Assembly: GCF_052857255.1 (NCBI RefSeq)
Contig: NC_135500.1
Span: 54,151,272-54,215,271 of the forward strand
DNA: 64,000 nt
Source of the DNA: Amblyomma americanum
Taxonomy: Eukaryota > Arthropoda > Arachnida > Ixodida > Ixodidae
Reading direction: 5' to 3'
The notes under the pieces are model-generated. The model ran no database searches. It was not told the DNA's origin and was given only the letters and a program-made list of their open reading frames with translations. Position 1 is the stretch's first letter; each line of letters begins with the position of its first letter. The translations under genes were made by a program, and so were the position numbers. Positions 33,219 through 43,176 of this stretch are shown piece after piece.

Positions 33219-34755
33219 GTAGGCGGTTTTGCTCGCTGTAAAGTTCTTCACAAGGACCTCATTCTGCACAGAGAAGGAAGACAGTCCTCGTTTGAATGAA
33301 GTGAGGGGTGAAGAAACCTTGCCTTCCAGGTACTCGATGATGCCTTTTAGGTCGGGGTCCAAGCGTTGCTGCTGAGCAAAAGAGCTGGTGCTGATGGGTC
33401 CCAAGAAGACGTCCTCATCGTCGTCCGGCAGCGGTGTATCTACAGGGGCTCGTGAGAGGCAATCGGCGTCAGTGTGCTTGCGTCCGGACTTGTAAACGAC
33501 GGTGACGTCAAACTCCTGGAGACGCAGACTCCAACGAGCGAGTCGGCTAGAGGGGTCCTTGAAATTGGCAAGCCAGCACAGCGCGTGGTGGTCCCTGACC
33601 ACCTTTAACGGTCGTCGGTACAGGTAGGGGCGGAATTTCGACGTAGCCCAGATGATGGCAAGGCACTCCTTCTCGGTTGTCGAATAGTTAGCCTCGGCCT
33701 TGGAAAGGGAACGGCTAGCGTATGCGATGAATTTCTCCAGCCTGTCGCTTTTTGAACAGTGACGGCGCCTAGGCCCACGCTGCTTGCGTCAGTATGAACT
33801 TCAGTATAGGCGTTTTCATCAAATTGCGCCATGATCGGTGGGGACTGTAAACGACGCTGAAATTCCTTGAAGGCTTCTGCTTGAGGCGTTAGGCGTTTCC
33901 CATTTACACGGCACGTCTGCCTTCGTCAGTTGGGCCAGGGGCTCGGCGATGCGCGAAAAGTTTTTCACAAATCGTCGGTAATATGAGCACAGTCCGAGAA
34001 ATCTGCGCACTGCTTTCTTATCGGCCGGCGGTGTAAACTGTTGAATAGCAGCTGTTTTCTGCGGGTCTGGGCGTACTCCCTCCATGCTAACGATGTGGCC
34101 AAGAAGCAGCAGCTCTTCGTAGGCAAAAGTGGAATTTCTCTGCTTTCAAGGTTAGGCCAGACGACTTGATTGCGTCTAGTACTGTTCGAAGTCTTTTCAG
34201 GTGCTCCTCGAAGTTCGATGCGCAGCCAACGACGTCGTCTAAATATACCAGTCAAATTTACCACTTCAGGCCTCCGAGTTCTGTATCCATTACTCGCTGA
34301 AATGTGGCTGGTGCAGAACAGAGACCAAATGACATCGCCTTGAACTCCAAGAGATCATCCGGAGTGATGAATGCCGTCTTCTTGTGGTGTCTTTTATCGA
34401 CCTCCGTTTGTCAGTAGCTGCTCTTGAGGTCCATCGATGAGAAATATTTGGCGTTGCGGATCCGGTCCAATGTGTCGTCGATGCGGGGGAGGGGGCAGAC
34501 GTCCTTCTTTGTTATGTTGTTCAAGCGGCGGTAATCCACGCAGAATCGAAGTGCGCCGTCGGTCTTTCTCACTAGAACAACCGGTGCCGCCCATGGGATG
34601 TTTGAGGGCTGGATGACGTCGTCGCGAAGCTTTTCTTCGACTTGGTCCCGGATGGCTTGTCGTGCTCGCGGTGACACACGGTAGGGGCTTTGACGGAGAG
34701 GTCGGACGTGTTGCTCCGTTATAATGCGATGCTTGGCAATTGGCGTTTGTCGCAC
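33219..34755 (-). pseudogene. Ty3/gypsy reverse transcriptase and RNase H remnant
   Basis: RT begins near VRPLRQSPYRVSP, with VLVRKTDGALRFCVDYRRLN, SMDLKS, the FGLCSAPATFQRVMD block and the YLDDVV box (about 34230). Stops: TGA right after SMDLKSSY (34411-34413), and TAA and TGA just before YLDDVV (near 34240-34260). After the box the frame shifts; the thumb (RRFLGLCSYYRRFVKNFSR) and RNase H (EVHTDASSVGLGAV, DHHALCWLANFKD) are in separate pieces. RNase H removes template RNA during reverse transcription. The domain order is canonical for Ty3/gypsy. Confidence 0.9.
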
Positions 34756-34884
34756 CTTCGGCGATGTCGAAAAACACTCACTGTAGCTTTGAAGCAGATT
34801 GCGGATCTGGTCTTGCCTATTCTGGTGCCGGACTCGGTTGATATCGAAAGTGGGTGAGTTCTCTTGGTGAGGCGAATCTTCTGC

Positions 34885-34912
34885 GGGGGGGGGGGGGGAG
34901 GGGGGGGGGGGG
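34885..34912 (+). repeat. interrupted poly(G) run within copy 2
   Basis: 14 G, one A, 13 G on the + strand (poly(C) on the coding strand), between the protease and RT regions of the element. It disrupts the linker and is a likely slippage site. Confidence 0.9.
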
Positions 34913-34989
34913 TCGGAGAGGGCGAATGAGTCTCGTACGTAAGATATTTCGTCGAAGAAAGCAATCGTCGTTCCTCTGTTAATGAGCCG

Positions 34990-35553
34990 TTATTCTTCGC
35001 TGAAGTTAGTCAGCAGTACTTCGGCCTGGCCATTGCATAAATGTGCGATGCCTCTTGCGATGCTGATTCCTCGGTCTAGAAGCCACTGCATGTTTCCCTC
35101 GATGATGGCTTCAGCGTTAATGGCTTTCCTGGCGCCTACGGTCAAGATAACGCTTGATCGGGGTGGGACGCTCCCTTCTTCCAGGACACTCAGGGCAACG
35201 TGATTTTCCCCAATTTTCATCGAAGCGATGGCTTCGTCCGTCGAAAGCGTGATCAGCTTGGATCGTAGGTCGATGATCGCCTGACGCTCATTAAGGAAAT
35301 CCATACCCAAGATCACTTCGCGGGAGCATTGCGGTAGCACAACAAAGGTTGCAGGATAGGTATTTCCTTTGATAGTCAATCGCGCTGTGCATAGTCCTGA
35401 TGGCGTAATGAGATGGCCCCCTGCGGTGCGAATTTGTTGGCCGTCCCAAGCCGATGTGACTTTTGTCAGCTGCGCTGTGAATGCTCCATTCATCACCGAG
35501 TAATCGGCTCCTGTGTCGACTAGAGCGGTAACTTTCCGGCCGTCGATAGCCAC
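34990..35553 (-). pseudogene. Ty3/gypsy aspartic protease
   Basis: Retropepsin-type protease with the catalytic ALVDTGADYSV near the N-terminus, a flap-like region, and the hydrophobic ILGMDFL loop. It is a dimeric aspartic protease that would cleave the Gag-Pol polyprotein. This is the longest intact domain of the element. It ends in a stop at 34990-34992 (after LLTNFSEE), where an autonomous element would read on into RT. Gag lies upstream in a different frame, so a frameshift would be needed for Gag-Pol. Confidence 0.85.
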
Positions 35554-35845
35554 TTCTAAGTCGGAGGTCCTGGCTCTTGCATTGCATGTCGCTCTCGGCG
35601 TCGGGTCACGGCTTCGTCGAGTATGCGAGTGGCGGGTGTGGCGTGTGGTCGAAGCTTTTCTGGGTGGCGTCGTCCTTTTGAAGGCAGTTTGCGTCGTGGT
35701 CGGTGTGTCATTTTGTGCGGTGTTGGTGCAGCGAGAGTAGGCTCTTCATGCGGCGTCGCGGGTGCAGCGTCTTCATGAGGCGTGGTCGGCGGAGGATCTT
35801 CGGGGTTTCGCTCGTGAGCAACCTCACCTCCAGAGGTTGCTGCCT

Positions 35846-37003
35846 TTAGTTTCCCCTACGGGGGCTGAGAGACCTTCCTCGTACCGCGGCTGCGTAGCTG
35901 CGGCGTGGCGACGCAAAGCGCGAGGTTGACGGCAATGGTGAGCGCGAAAAGCGGTTCGGCGTGTACTCCTCTCGACGCAGGTACTCGTCGATTTCCTGCG
36001 GACGTTGTCCGAAGTGTCGTCTTGGGGCGTTAACGGCAAATCCTCGAAGACCAATACGTCGGTACTGGCAGTGACGAAGAATATGGCCGGCCTCACCGCA
36101 ATGGAAGCACAACGGCCGTTTGTCGGAGGTCCTCCAGGCGTCGCATTTTCTGGAGCTTGAGCGTCGGTCATAGGCTGGGAGGCGGCGTTGTGGAAGAAGT
36201 GGCTCATCTCGGGGAGGACGTAGGCGTTGTCGTTGGGGCTGAGCAGTCCTTACTGCAGCGGCGTAGGTCATGGCCTGGGGTTCTGTGGCAGTCGGGGTTC
36301 CAAGTGCCTGTTGCTCTTCTTCCCGTACCACATCCATCAGATTCGCTGCTAGTGGCTGTGGGGAGGATGGCAGTAATCGGCGTAGCTCCTCTCGGACGAT
36401 TTCGCGGATAACTTCCCGCAAGCTGTCACTGGTGGTGGCCGTCGTGTTCGATCAGATTGCACAGGCAAAGGAAGGGTGATTGTACTGCCGAGTTCAGACG
36501 TTGAGGGTATTCTCAACCGTGCAGGCTTCTTGCATGAATTCCTTGAGTGTTTTTGGCGGCTGGCGGACGAGGCTGCCAAAGAGTTGTTCTTTTATCCCGC
36601 GCATTAAAAACTGAACTTTCTTTTCCTCGGCCATTTCGGGGTCGGCGCGGCGAAATAGGCGCTTCATCTCCTCGACGTAACCGCGGACGGGCTCATTCGT
36701 AAGCTGGATCCTGGACTCGAGGATTCGTTCGGCTCTTTCTTTCCTCACGACACTGGTGAATACCTTCAATAGTTCTCTTTGGAATAGCTCACATGTCGTA
36801 AGGGACGACTCGTATGTTTCATACCACGTGCGTGCGGCGCCATCCAATGAGAAGAACACGTGTCCAATTTTTGCCGCATCATCCCACTTGTTGAATGACG
36901 CCACGCGCTCAAATTGGTCCAACCATTCTTCAGGGTCTTCGCCTAGGGATCCATTGAAAGTTGGCGGCACCCGCGGCTGCTGCAGTATGATCGGTGTCGA
37001 CAT
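35846..37003 (-). pseudogene. Ty3/gypsy gag with two in-frame stops
   Basis: ATG at 37003 begins MSTPIILQQPRVPPTFNGSL. The capsid-like part has EDPEEWLDQFERVASFNKWD and AARTWYETYE, the Ty3-type Gag fold signature. The nucleocapsid near 36100 has a CCHC knuckle, CFHCGEAGHILRHC. The frame is the same throughout but is cut by TGA at 36494-36496 and 36452-36454. Gag forms the particle that packages element RNA. The C-terminal Arg/Ser-rich tail ends at 35846. Confidence 0.88.
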
Positions 37004-37227
37004 CTTCGGCGAGGTTGCGGTGCTCCTAGCAGCGTATTTTCGCTGTCTGGTGCGGTCCGGCAGCTGCCCGAACTCAGGCTCCTCTCCCTGGAGACGTCGG
37101 CTGGCTCACTGAGCTGCTGGCTCGTCCTCTGGTGCGAAGCGCTGAGGGCTGGCTTCACGACTTGAAGGAGGCGTCCGGAACTTAGAAGGCTACCCAGCAC
37201 ATCCACCAGATGTCCCGTAGTGGTGAC
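37004..37227 (-). other. 5' leader and truncated 5' LTR of copy 2
   Basis: Leader between gag ATG and LTR. A TGG-initial candidate primer-binding site adjoins the last 17 bases of the LTR (37211-37227, TGTCCCGTAGTGGTGAC on the + strand). The rest of the LTR is missing and unrelated sequence begins at 37228. The leader is the direct-orientation counterpart of the inverted block in copy 1. Confidence 0.85.
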
Positions 37228-37450
37228 AAGGTAGATGTACACTGGTAGCGAAGGCTCCATAGACGCCCATTGGTCCAAAAAATGGCGGCTCGTGGGCACT
37301 CCAGCGCCCCCTGGATTTTGGGGGGCAAACTACGCAAACGTGACGTAGAATGACGTCACGCATACGTATGCTTTTGGCGCGAATTATAAAGCGGTCTTTC
37401 TGTAGAATCCGCGTTTTCGAGCCCGTACCTCTCGAAGGTTGCTGCCTTTC
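37228..37450 (+). promoter_or_regulatory. CpG-rich promoter-like stretch
   Basis: It contains an ATTGG (inverted CCAAT) at 37269-37273, a GCGCCCCCTGG near 37304-37314, a half site TGACGTAG at 37341, a full CRE palindrome TGACGTCA at 37351-37358, the 12-bp palindrome GCATACGTATGC at 37360-37371, and TATAAA at 37385-37390, in promoter-like order for the + strand. No gene clearly starts downstream on that strand, so the role is inference. Confidence 0.3.
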
Positions 37451-37755
37451 AGCGCGCCCCAACCTTTGCCAGTCAAATGTGCTCGAGTTCCTGCTAGTTA
37501 TGGCCTTGTTAATGTGCAATTGGGAACGCAATGAAAGTGACTGGTAAAGGAGGGGCAGCATAGAAAGGCAGCAACACTTCCAGACACTGGCAAAGCATGC
37601 ATGATTCGTAGTGCAAATACTGGTGCTAGTACTTTTGAGAGCTTTTGAGTACAGCAAGGTATGATGCAAGGTATGATGCACAAAGCACTGGCTCAAGTGC
37701 ACAGTTCACAATAGAGTGTATGGCAAGTATGGTTTTTATAGTTTCATATTCATTG

Positions 37756-37761
37756 TTTATT
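37756..37761 (-). terminator. poly(A) signal candidate for the THAP gene
   Basis: AATAAA on the - strand about 670 bases downstream of the THAP exon donor, with no competing signal noticed between them. It would end the transcript near 37740. Confidence 0.4.
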
Positions 37762-38064
37762 GCAGCAACCAAACAAATACAGTCACAAAGCACACCCTTG
37801 GCACACAAACAAAAAATACATGTCACAGGCAGCACAAGCAGTATTGTTTAAGTTGGCTAATCATCTCAATAGTCACAGTGCAGATAGGAAAAAGCCCTGA
37901 AGTGCCACGAAAGTTGTCAGTTAGGATATTGAAAAGTATAGAAAACAATGCTACGACAGCTTCAATTGAAGCAAACATAACATGACATAAGTAGGCGCAT
38001 CAACACAGACCATAGAGCACACTGGGATTATTCTTCACATTTAATTTCTTCAGCTGAAAGAATA

Positions 38065-38181
38065 TAGCAGGTGCATTTACATCTGCAAGGCAATGTTAAA
38101 GCCAGCTTTAGCACCCTCAAACGTGCTCAACGTAGGAGCAAATACCATACATTGAGCCGGCGTACCATCTCCAGAGTACTT
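38065..38181 (-). CDS. possible second exon of the THAP gene
   Basis: An acceptor-like ACTAG ends at 38182. Spliced to the first exon (phase 2), the frame reads RSTLEMVRRLNVW and stops soon after. Alternatively, a different phase is open for about 34 codons to TAA at 38077-38079 (TLSTFEGAKAGFNIALQM). The VRR.N piece resembles the segment following the first half of THAP domains, but the expected C..H pair is missing. Low-confidence placement. Confidence 0.15.
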
Positions 38182-38433
38182 CTAGTCGTTAGCCGGATCA
38201 ATTTGAAGTAATTTTACGTCAACAAAAGTACACATGAAGTACAGCGTACAGTGAAGTGCAAGAACATTCGCACACCTCAGCACTGAAAGTGTGTGCCCTG
38301 CAGTGTAGTACATAAATATCCCCGAATACATGAAGCCAAGTACGCACGAACGGGTTACAGCTATGAAACACGAGCGAACAGCCCGCCGAAACCATATCGA
38401 AGCTATCGCGCATACCTAGAGCAGACGACACAC

Positions 38434-38537
38434 CTGTGAAAGTCCAGCGGGAATCGATGTAGCGTGACACCAATGGTACTATCCACGCTGTCGCAGTGTA
38501 CCACGGAGCATTGTTTCTTCACATGCCGCAAGCTCAT
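38434..38537 (-). CDS. first coding exon of a THAP-domain protein
   Basis: ATG at 38537 in a good context begins MSLRHVKKQCSVVHCD and continues SVDSTIGVTLHRFPLDFH before a donor CAG|GTGTGT (exon end 38434, phase 2). Cys-x4-Cys followed about 15 residues later by LHRFP is the N-terminal half of the THAP zinc finger, a C2CH DNA-binding module. In THAP genes the rest (W...RR, then C..H) commonly lies on the next exon, which I cannot place confidently. The exon and its 5' side are CpG-rich. Expected role is DNA binding in the nucleus; targets are unknown. It could be a gene or a relic of a P-like transposase, which also carries this domain. Confidence 0.6.
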
Positions 38538-38753
38538 CTTGAAATGAAGCGCTAAGCGCTTCAAAAGAAGAGCGCGAAGCGTGCAAAGACGGAAAAAGAC
38601 TTCGCACTGGCCGCACGCCGAAGGAAACGACAAAACCGAGAAAACTGCCGCAGCGGTGCAGCGGGGTGCAAATCTTACCGAACGGTGACAAAGAAGCGAC
38701 GTGCAAGGACGACGAAAACTTCGCAAAAGGAGCATTTTGAGACCGGCGAGCTA

Positions 38754-38761
38754 AATTTATA
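38754..38761 (-). promoter_or_regulatory. TATA-like motif upstream of the THAP exon
   Basis: TATAAATT on the - strand, about 215 bases before the ATG at 38537, at the border of a SINE head fragment. CpG-rich sequence follows towards the gene. A start site 25-35 bases downstream would fall near 38725. Inference from position only. Confidence 0.3.
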
Positions 38762-38812
38762 CCGCGGCCGGGATCGAACCCGCGTCTTTCAGGCCAGTGC
38801 CAGAAAATATGT
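38761..38812 (-). mobile_element. SINE head fragment
   Basis: The - strand has GAAAGACGCGGGTTCGATCC and CCGGCCGCGG, the B-box part of the common SINE head, without body or tail. It directly precedes the TATA-like motif of the THAP gene. Confidence 0.7.
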
Positions 38813-41442
38813 TTTAGGTTCATTAAAATCAGTTTGATTTCCTGAGAACCAATCCATCAGTTTTTCGACGCCATCCTGGAGGAGCTTCACCGCCTAACGA
38901 GAACATTCGTGAGGCACAATAACAGAGGTACCGTCGGCGTAGGTGTTGAGGTCGTCTATATTAAGGCTGCTTATATTGTTAAATTAAATGTTCGATACTT
39001 GTGGCTAGTGGACTGATCCCTGTTGGACAATATTTTAATTTAGGAAAAATGTTGTTGGGGTCGCAAATTCTTTACCTAGCTAAAAACGTTTTATACGGGC
39101 CTTGAAATTCAAAGCGGAAGAGATTTTATAAGCAAACTATTGTATCGAACGCCTTTGTTCAACAGAGAGAAAGGCCTAAAACCACTTTGTTTTGATGGGT
39201 GACAGTCATTTTTCTCTTCTAAAATTGCCTTTTCTTGCTCGAGTCGTGGGTGGATTAACACATTTGAATTATTTTTCGGGTACATTTTCAATGAAGCGAA
39301 TGCGTGGCTTAGAGGCTTGTGCTCTAAAAAAAACAAATAATCGAAACTGATGCTTACAGCTTAGAATTCGCTCTTTTTATCTCAAATTTTGTACGGCTAC
39401 TTGAGAGCACAGAGAACGGTCAATCATGTTTTTTCAAAATTGCCTTACGTAACAAAGTATGTTAAAAATAAAGTAGTTTCCTATTTAATCAGGCGCAGCA
39501 AGTTTTGTGTGAACCATCTGGCGCAGTCTTCGAGCATGTAAACCTGGAGACCACCATTATTAAATTTGGCTCGAATGCCTAGTCGATCTGGACGTGAACA
39601 GCAGTCGTCCTGAAGTCGAATAAAGGAAGCGTATTTTATTTAAAGGCTTAAAGCTACATTTTTCAATTTGACTTAGAAACGATGACTATTTGGAAGAAAA
39701 AGTGAAAAAAATTTTTTTTTCTCAGTAATAGCGGAAAGGTGGACCAAGAGAACGTGTGTCTCCTAAGGAGCATGTCTTTGCTCTTTTCAAAACATTTCGC
39801 TTCGGCTTTCAAGCAGTGCATTGTGTTGGAAAGACGGCCATCTGTAAGTGACATCACAAGCGATACATTCGCTTTTGAATCACTCTAAAAAATAACTATG
39901 AAAAAGACGAAAGAACAGTGCGCCTCACTTTGCTTCTACTGATTTCAAAAACTGCATCATTATGTAAGAGGTGCACAATTGTACTTAACTTCAACTTTAA
40001 CTTTTAAAGTTCAAAAAAGCGCGGACTCCTACTCAGCAATCTTCAGTAATATTCGGCCTGTAGGAGGCTTAGATTTGTACCCGTCATAGACCACACGAGA
40101 ACCGGTAACATGATTTTATAAACAGGAGTGTAAAAGAGATAAAAGTGTTTCTGCATAATAAGAGTTTACGTTAACTTGAAACCAATTATAAGGCAAAATG
40201 TTTCACTGCTCTGGAGTGGATGCGGCCTTCGTGCTTTCGTTTCCGATGGATTATCAAACAAAGACAAAGTCCTGGCTTAGAGAGCAACTTACTCGACCCT
40301 GCTCCAGACTATAGTAGTTACTGAATTTAGGTTCACGATATATCCTAAACATTTTATGACGCCTCTTTAGCACCCCCGTTTCTCATCGAGATCCTATGTT
40401 GCGATGCATTTCGCCTGACACGAAGTTTCTGCCAAGCTACCCAGGAACGGAGCTTGTTTAAATCCTCATATTCTTCTTTGTTGCCTTCATACTGCTGGAG
40501 TCATTCACAGGGCAAAAATCAATACCATATCTGTTCACATGCAATGAAAAGAAATCCGTGCTGGGTGGTTTGTAGTACGTACAAATTTTCGTTTAACGAA
40601 AGGGATTCACTACTAGGCTTTATTCAAGATTTGGCACGGAACTAAGATTAAAGTGTTCCCATAATTTCAGGCGCTTGCTTGGTTGGAAGTACATGCTTTC
40701 TGGACACGATCGTGCATGCCCTTCGACTAGCTTGATCCCTATACGTATAACACAGGTATTTAATAAGAATATAATCTTGTTTACACGCAGATGCCGAAAG
40801 CGTGAGACCGCTTCATCAGTTACAGTACATTTTGCGTAGCGCTCTTTAAAGCAGAAGTCACGAGAAATCCTTTCAACATTACCGTACGTGCCCTAATGAT
40901 ACCGTATATCTTATATTACCATAGCGGCTGATAGGTTTTGTAGTTCCCGTCCTTCAAAGTAGGAAGAACAACTAGATAAATATTGCAAATACCACGGAGT
41001 TGACAGGAGCACCGACATGATCGCGCCGCAGTGCATTCGGGTCAAACCGATCACGCCACACTGACAATCTCAGAGTTTCAGCGCATTCTCCGCCTAAGAT
41101 CTTGTCAGCTAGCCGATGCGTGCTTGTACGCGCGTTGTTTCGTTTGCCGCACCTTTCGCTGGCTCAGTTAGGTGCGCGCGGCACCTGTTAACATTTTCGC
41201 GAAACAAAACGCAGGCGACAGCGACTTTGAGGAAGGCGGGAGCGCTCTGCTAAGCTGCTGATTATAATTAAACGACGTGCGGGCAACGAAGCACCGTACC
41301 TTCTGATAATGTCAGGACGCCGTATATAGGAGGTGTTACGAAGGACCGCCTGGTAAAGCATCAGTCGCGCTCTTTAATCAGCAGCATTGCCTCTGCTGTA
41401 AATTTAACTTAATGGTTGAAATCGAGACATCTCACTTTATCT
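38813..41442. other. no assignable feature
   Basis: AT-rich, short frames only. No repeat end or RNA gene recognised. Confidence 0.4.
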
Positions 41443-41677
41443 TGATGATGATGATGATGATGGATTTTTATGGCGCAAGGGCATCTATGGCCAAAGAGCG
41501 CCATGGCACAAGGTGTTTTTTCAAATTCTCAAGGTGGGGTCGAAGACCCATTTCCCAAGCCTTTCACCCTAAATAAACCGAGCACCAGACCAGGGGAAAC
41601 CTTGTACCCATTGTATCACCGGTGGGTACCCGGCGGCACTGGGGATCGAACCCCGCACCTCTCGCATGCGAGGCGGA
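41443..41677 (-). mobile_element. SINE of the second family with (CAT)n tail
   Basis: The - strand has a tRNA-like head (CCTCGCATGCGAG, then GGGGTTCGATCCCC as B box), a body with ACCCACCGGTGATACAATGG, a 3' part AGATGCCCTTGCGCCATAAA, and a (CAT)n tail (41444-41463 on the + strand). Same family as 5403-5617. Confidence 0.75.
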
Positions 41678-42800
41678 ATCTCACTTTATCTTGCTGGTCA
41701 AAAAGAGTATAAAACACGTGGGCATAAGACTTATAAGCATTTGTTACCCGAGGAGCTCCTCGGGGGTGTAAAACATATCGTCTCTTCAACCTTAGTATTG
41801 TAATGACGGCAACGCGTAGGAGACGATGGACTGATGTAGTTGCGTATCGGCGAATAGCAAAACCGGCCGCGCAATGAGGATTCGGTGAGCGTTAAAGTTC
41901 TGTACGTTGTCAAAATGAGTCTGGAGCACTCCACTCTAGCGCGTGTTTGATACCCACCTTTTCGCTTCGCAAGAATTTTTTTTTTCAATGACTAAAGTGT
42001 CTGCAACGTATAGAAATGGCAGGCACTCAAATGGCGCTGCCACTCAGTACTGTCATAAAAAGCAGTCTCAATCCTCTTGTGGGACCGATCTTGCGAACAC
42101 AATATTTTCCTTTCCAGCTTCTCAGCAAATGCGGCTCGGTGCACGAATTGAAAGGTGTGTGAATTGGTTCTCTGTGGTGGACATGGTTTTCACAGCATAG
42201 AATCTCAGGTTTCGCATACGACAAAAGGAAAGGATTGTTAGTGAGCGGGAGGTGAGGAGAAGGCTGTGCTAGAAGGGATTTGGTTTTTCAAATGTGCGCA
42301 GCTACAGGCCGACCGTAATTCGTAGTAAGACATAAGGAAAATGAAACTTACTTGACAGCTTCTGCGTCTGGCGTCCTAGGTGCGACATTAGAGCGCATCT
42401 GCCGTTTATGCCCCACTCGTATTTTCTGTTCAGAGTTTTAAAGCGCTTGTTTTGACTCAAATGCTCTGGCACGTGCCGAAGTAGTGTAGTGTAAGCAAAA
42501 CTGCCATCACAAGCTGTATTTAAGCCAGACTATCCTAAGGCCTGCATGAGTTTTCTTCACTCCCTTGGGAATCAAACATTTTGAGGATGTCATTGCTTGT
42601 ATTTTCGAAGATCGTATCTGGTACAAGAGCTGTTAAATTCAAGTCGCCACTCTGGTCGCATTGGGAAACTTTTCTCTCAGACGGACCAGTAGCCGCAAAG
42701 AAAGACAAAGGGAATAATTGGAGAGACTACTCCTTGTGCTGTTATAACGTTTTGAAACACGCGAAAGCTGGAAATTACTAGCACACGATTACTAGCACAG
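41678..42800. other. no assignable feature
   Basis: No coding or repeat signal recognised. Confidence 0.4.
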
Positions 42801-43176
42801 GTCGGTTAACTAATGTTGAATAGTTAACTTTTAACAATTACTGTTAGGCTCCTTAATTTTTTAGAGGCGTGTAGCCCACCGTAGGTAATATCGATATCAG
42901 TTTTTATAATTTCAGAAATATGGTTACGCTCGGACCTGTGGCCCAACAAATTATGCCTATTTCGACGAATTACGCGCACTGGAGAGGTTCCTTCGCCTGC
43001 AAACCTTTCGAAAGCGCATGTATTTTGGCGCGATGTAGCCAAAAGTGGTGAGGCCGCTTCTAAAATATGAAAACTGATATGGATACTAATAACGGTGGGC
43101 TACATGCCTCTAAATAATTAAAGTGTGTAACAGTATTAGTTAAAAATTAACTATTCAATATTAGTTAAGCAGCCTG
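42801..43176. mobile_element. palindromic MITE-like element
   Basis: The arms at about 42801-42920 and 43060-43176 are inverted copies: GGTTAACTAATGTTGAATAG pairs with CTATTCAATATTAGTTAAGC, and GTAGCCCACCG with CGGTGGGCTAC. They surround a unique core (ACGCGCACTGG, TTTTGGCGCGATGTAGCC). A second copy lies at 51531-51906 in the opposite orientation. There is no open frame, as expected of a non-autonomous element. Confidence 0.8.

Larger units (their letters stand above)
31712..37227 (-). mobile_element. Ty3/gypsy LTR retrotransposon copy 2, near full length but decayed
   Basis: Same family as copy 1, opposite strand. Order on the - strand: 5' LTR remnant (17 bp), leader, gag, protease, RT, RNase H, integrase, polypurine tract, full 3' LTR. 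The 5' LTR ends abruptly at 37227, so no target duplication can be paired. Multiple stops and frameshifts occur in gag and pol. The 3' LTR is more diverged from the LTRs of copy 1 than those are from each other, so this is probably an older insertion. Confidence 0.93.

Noticed and set aside
36157..36479. + strand open frames across the gag region
   Set aside because: Antisense to the clearly recognisable gag with its CCHC knuckle.
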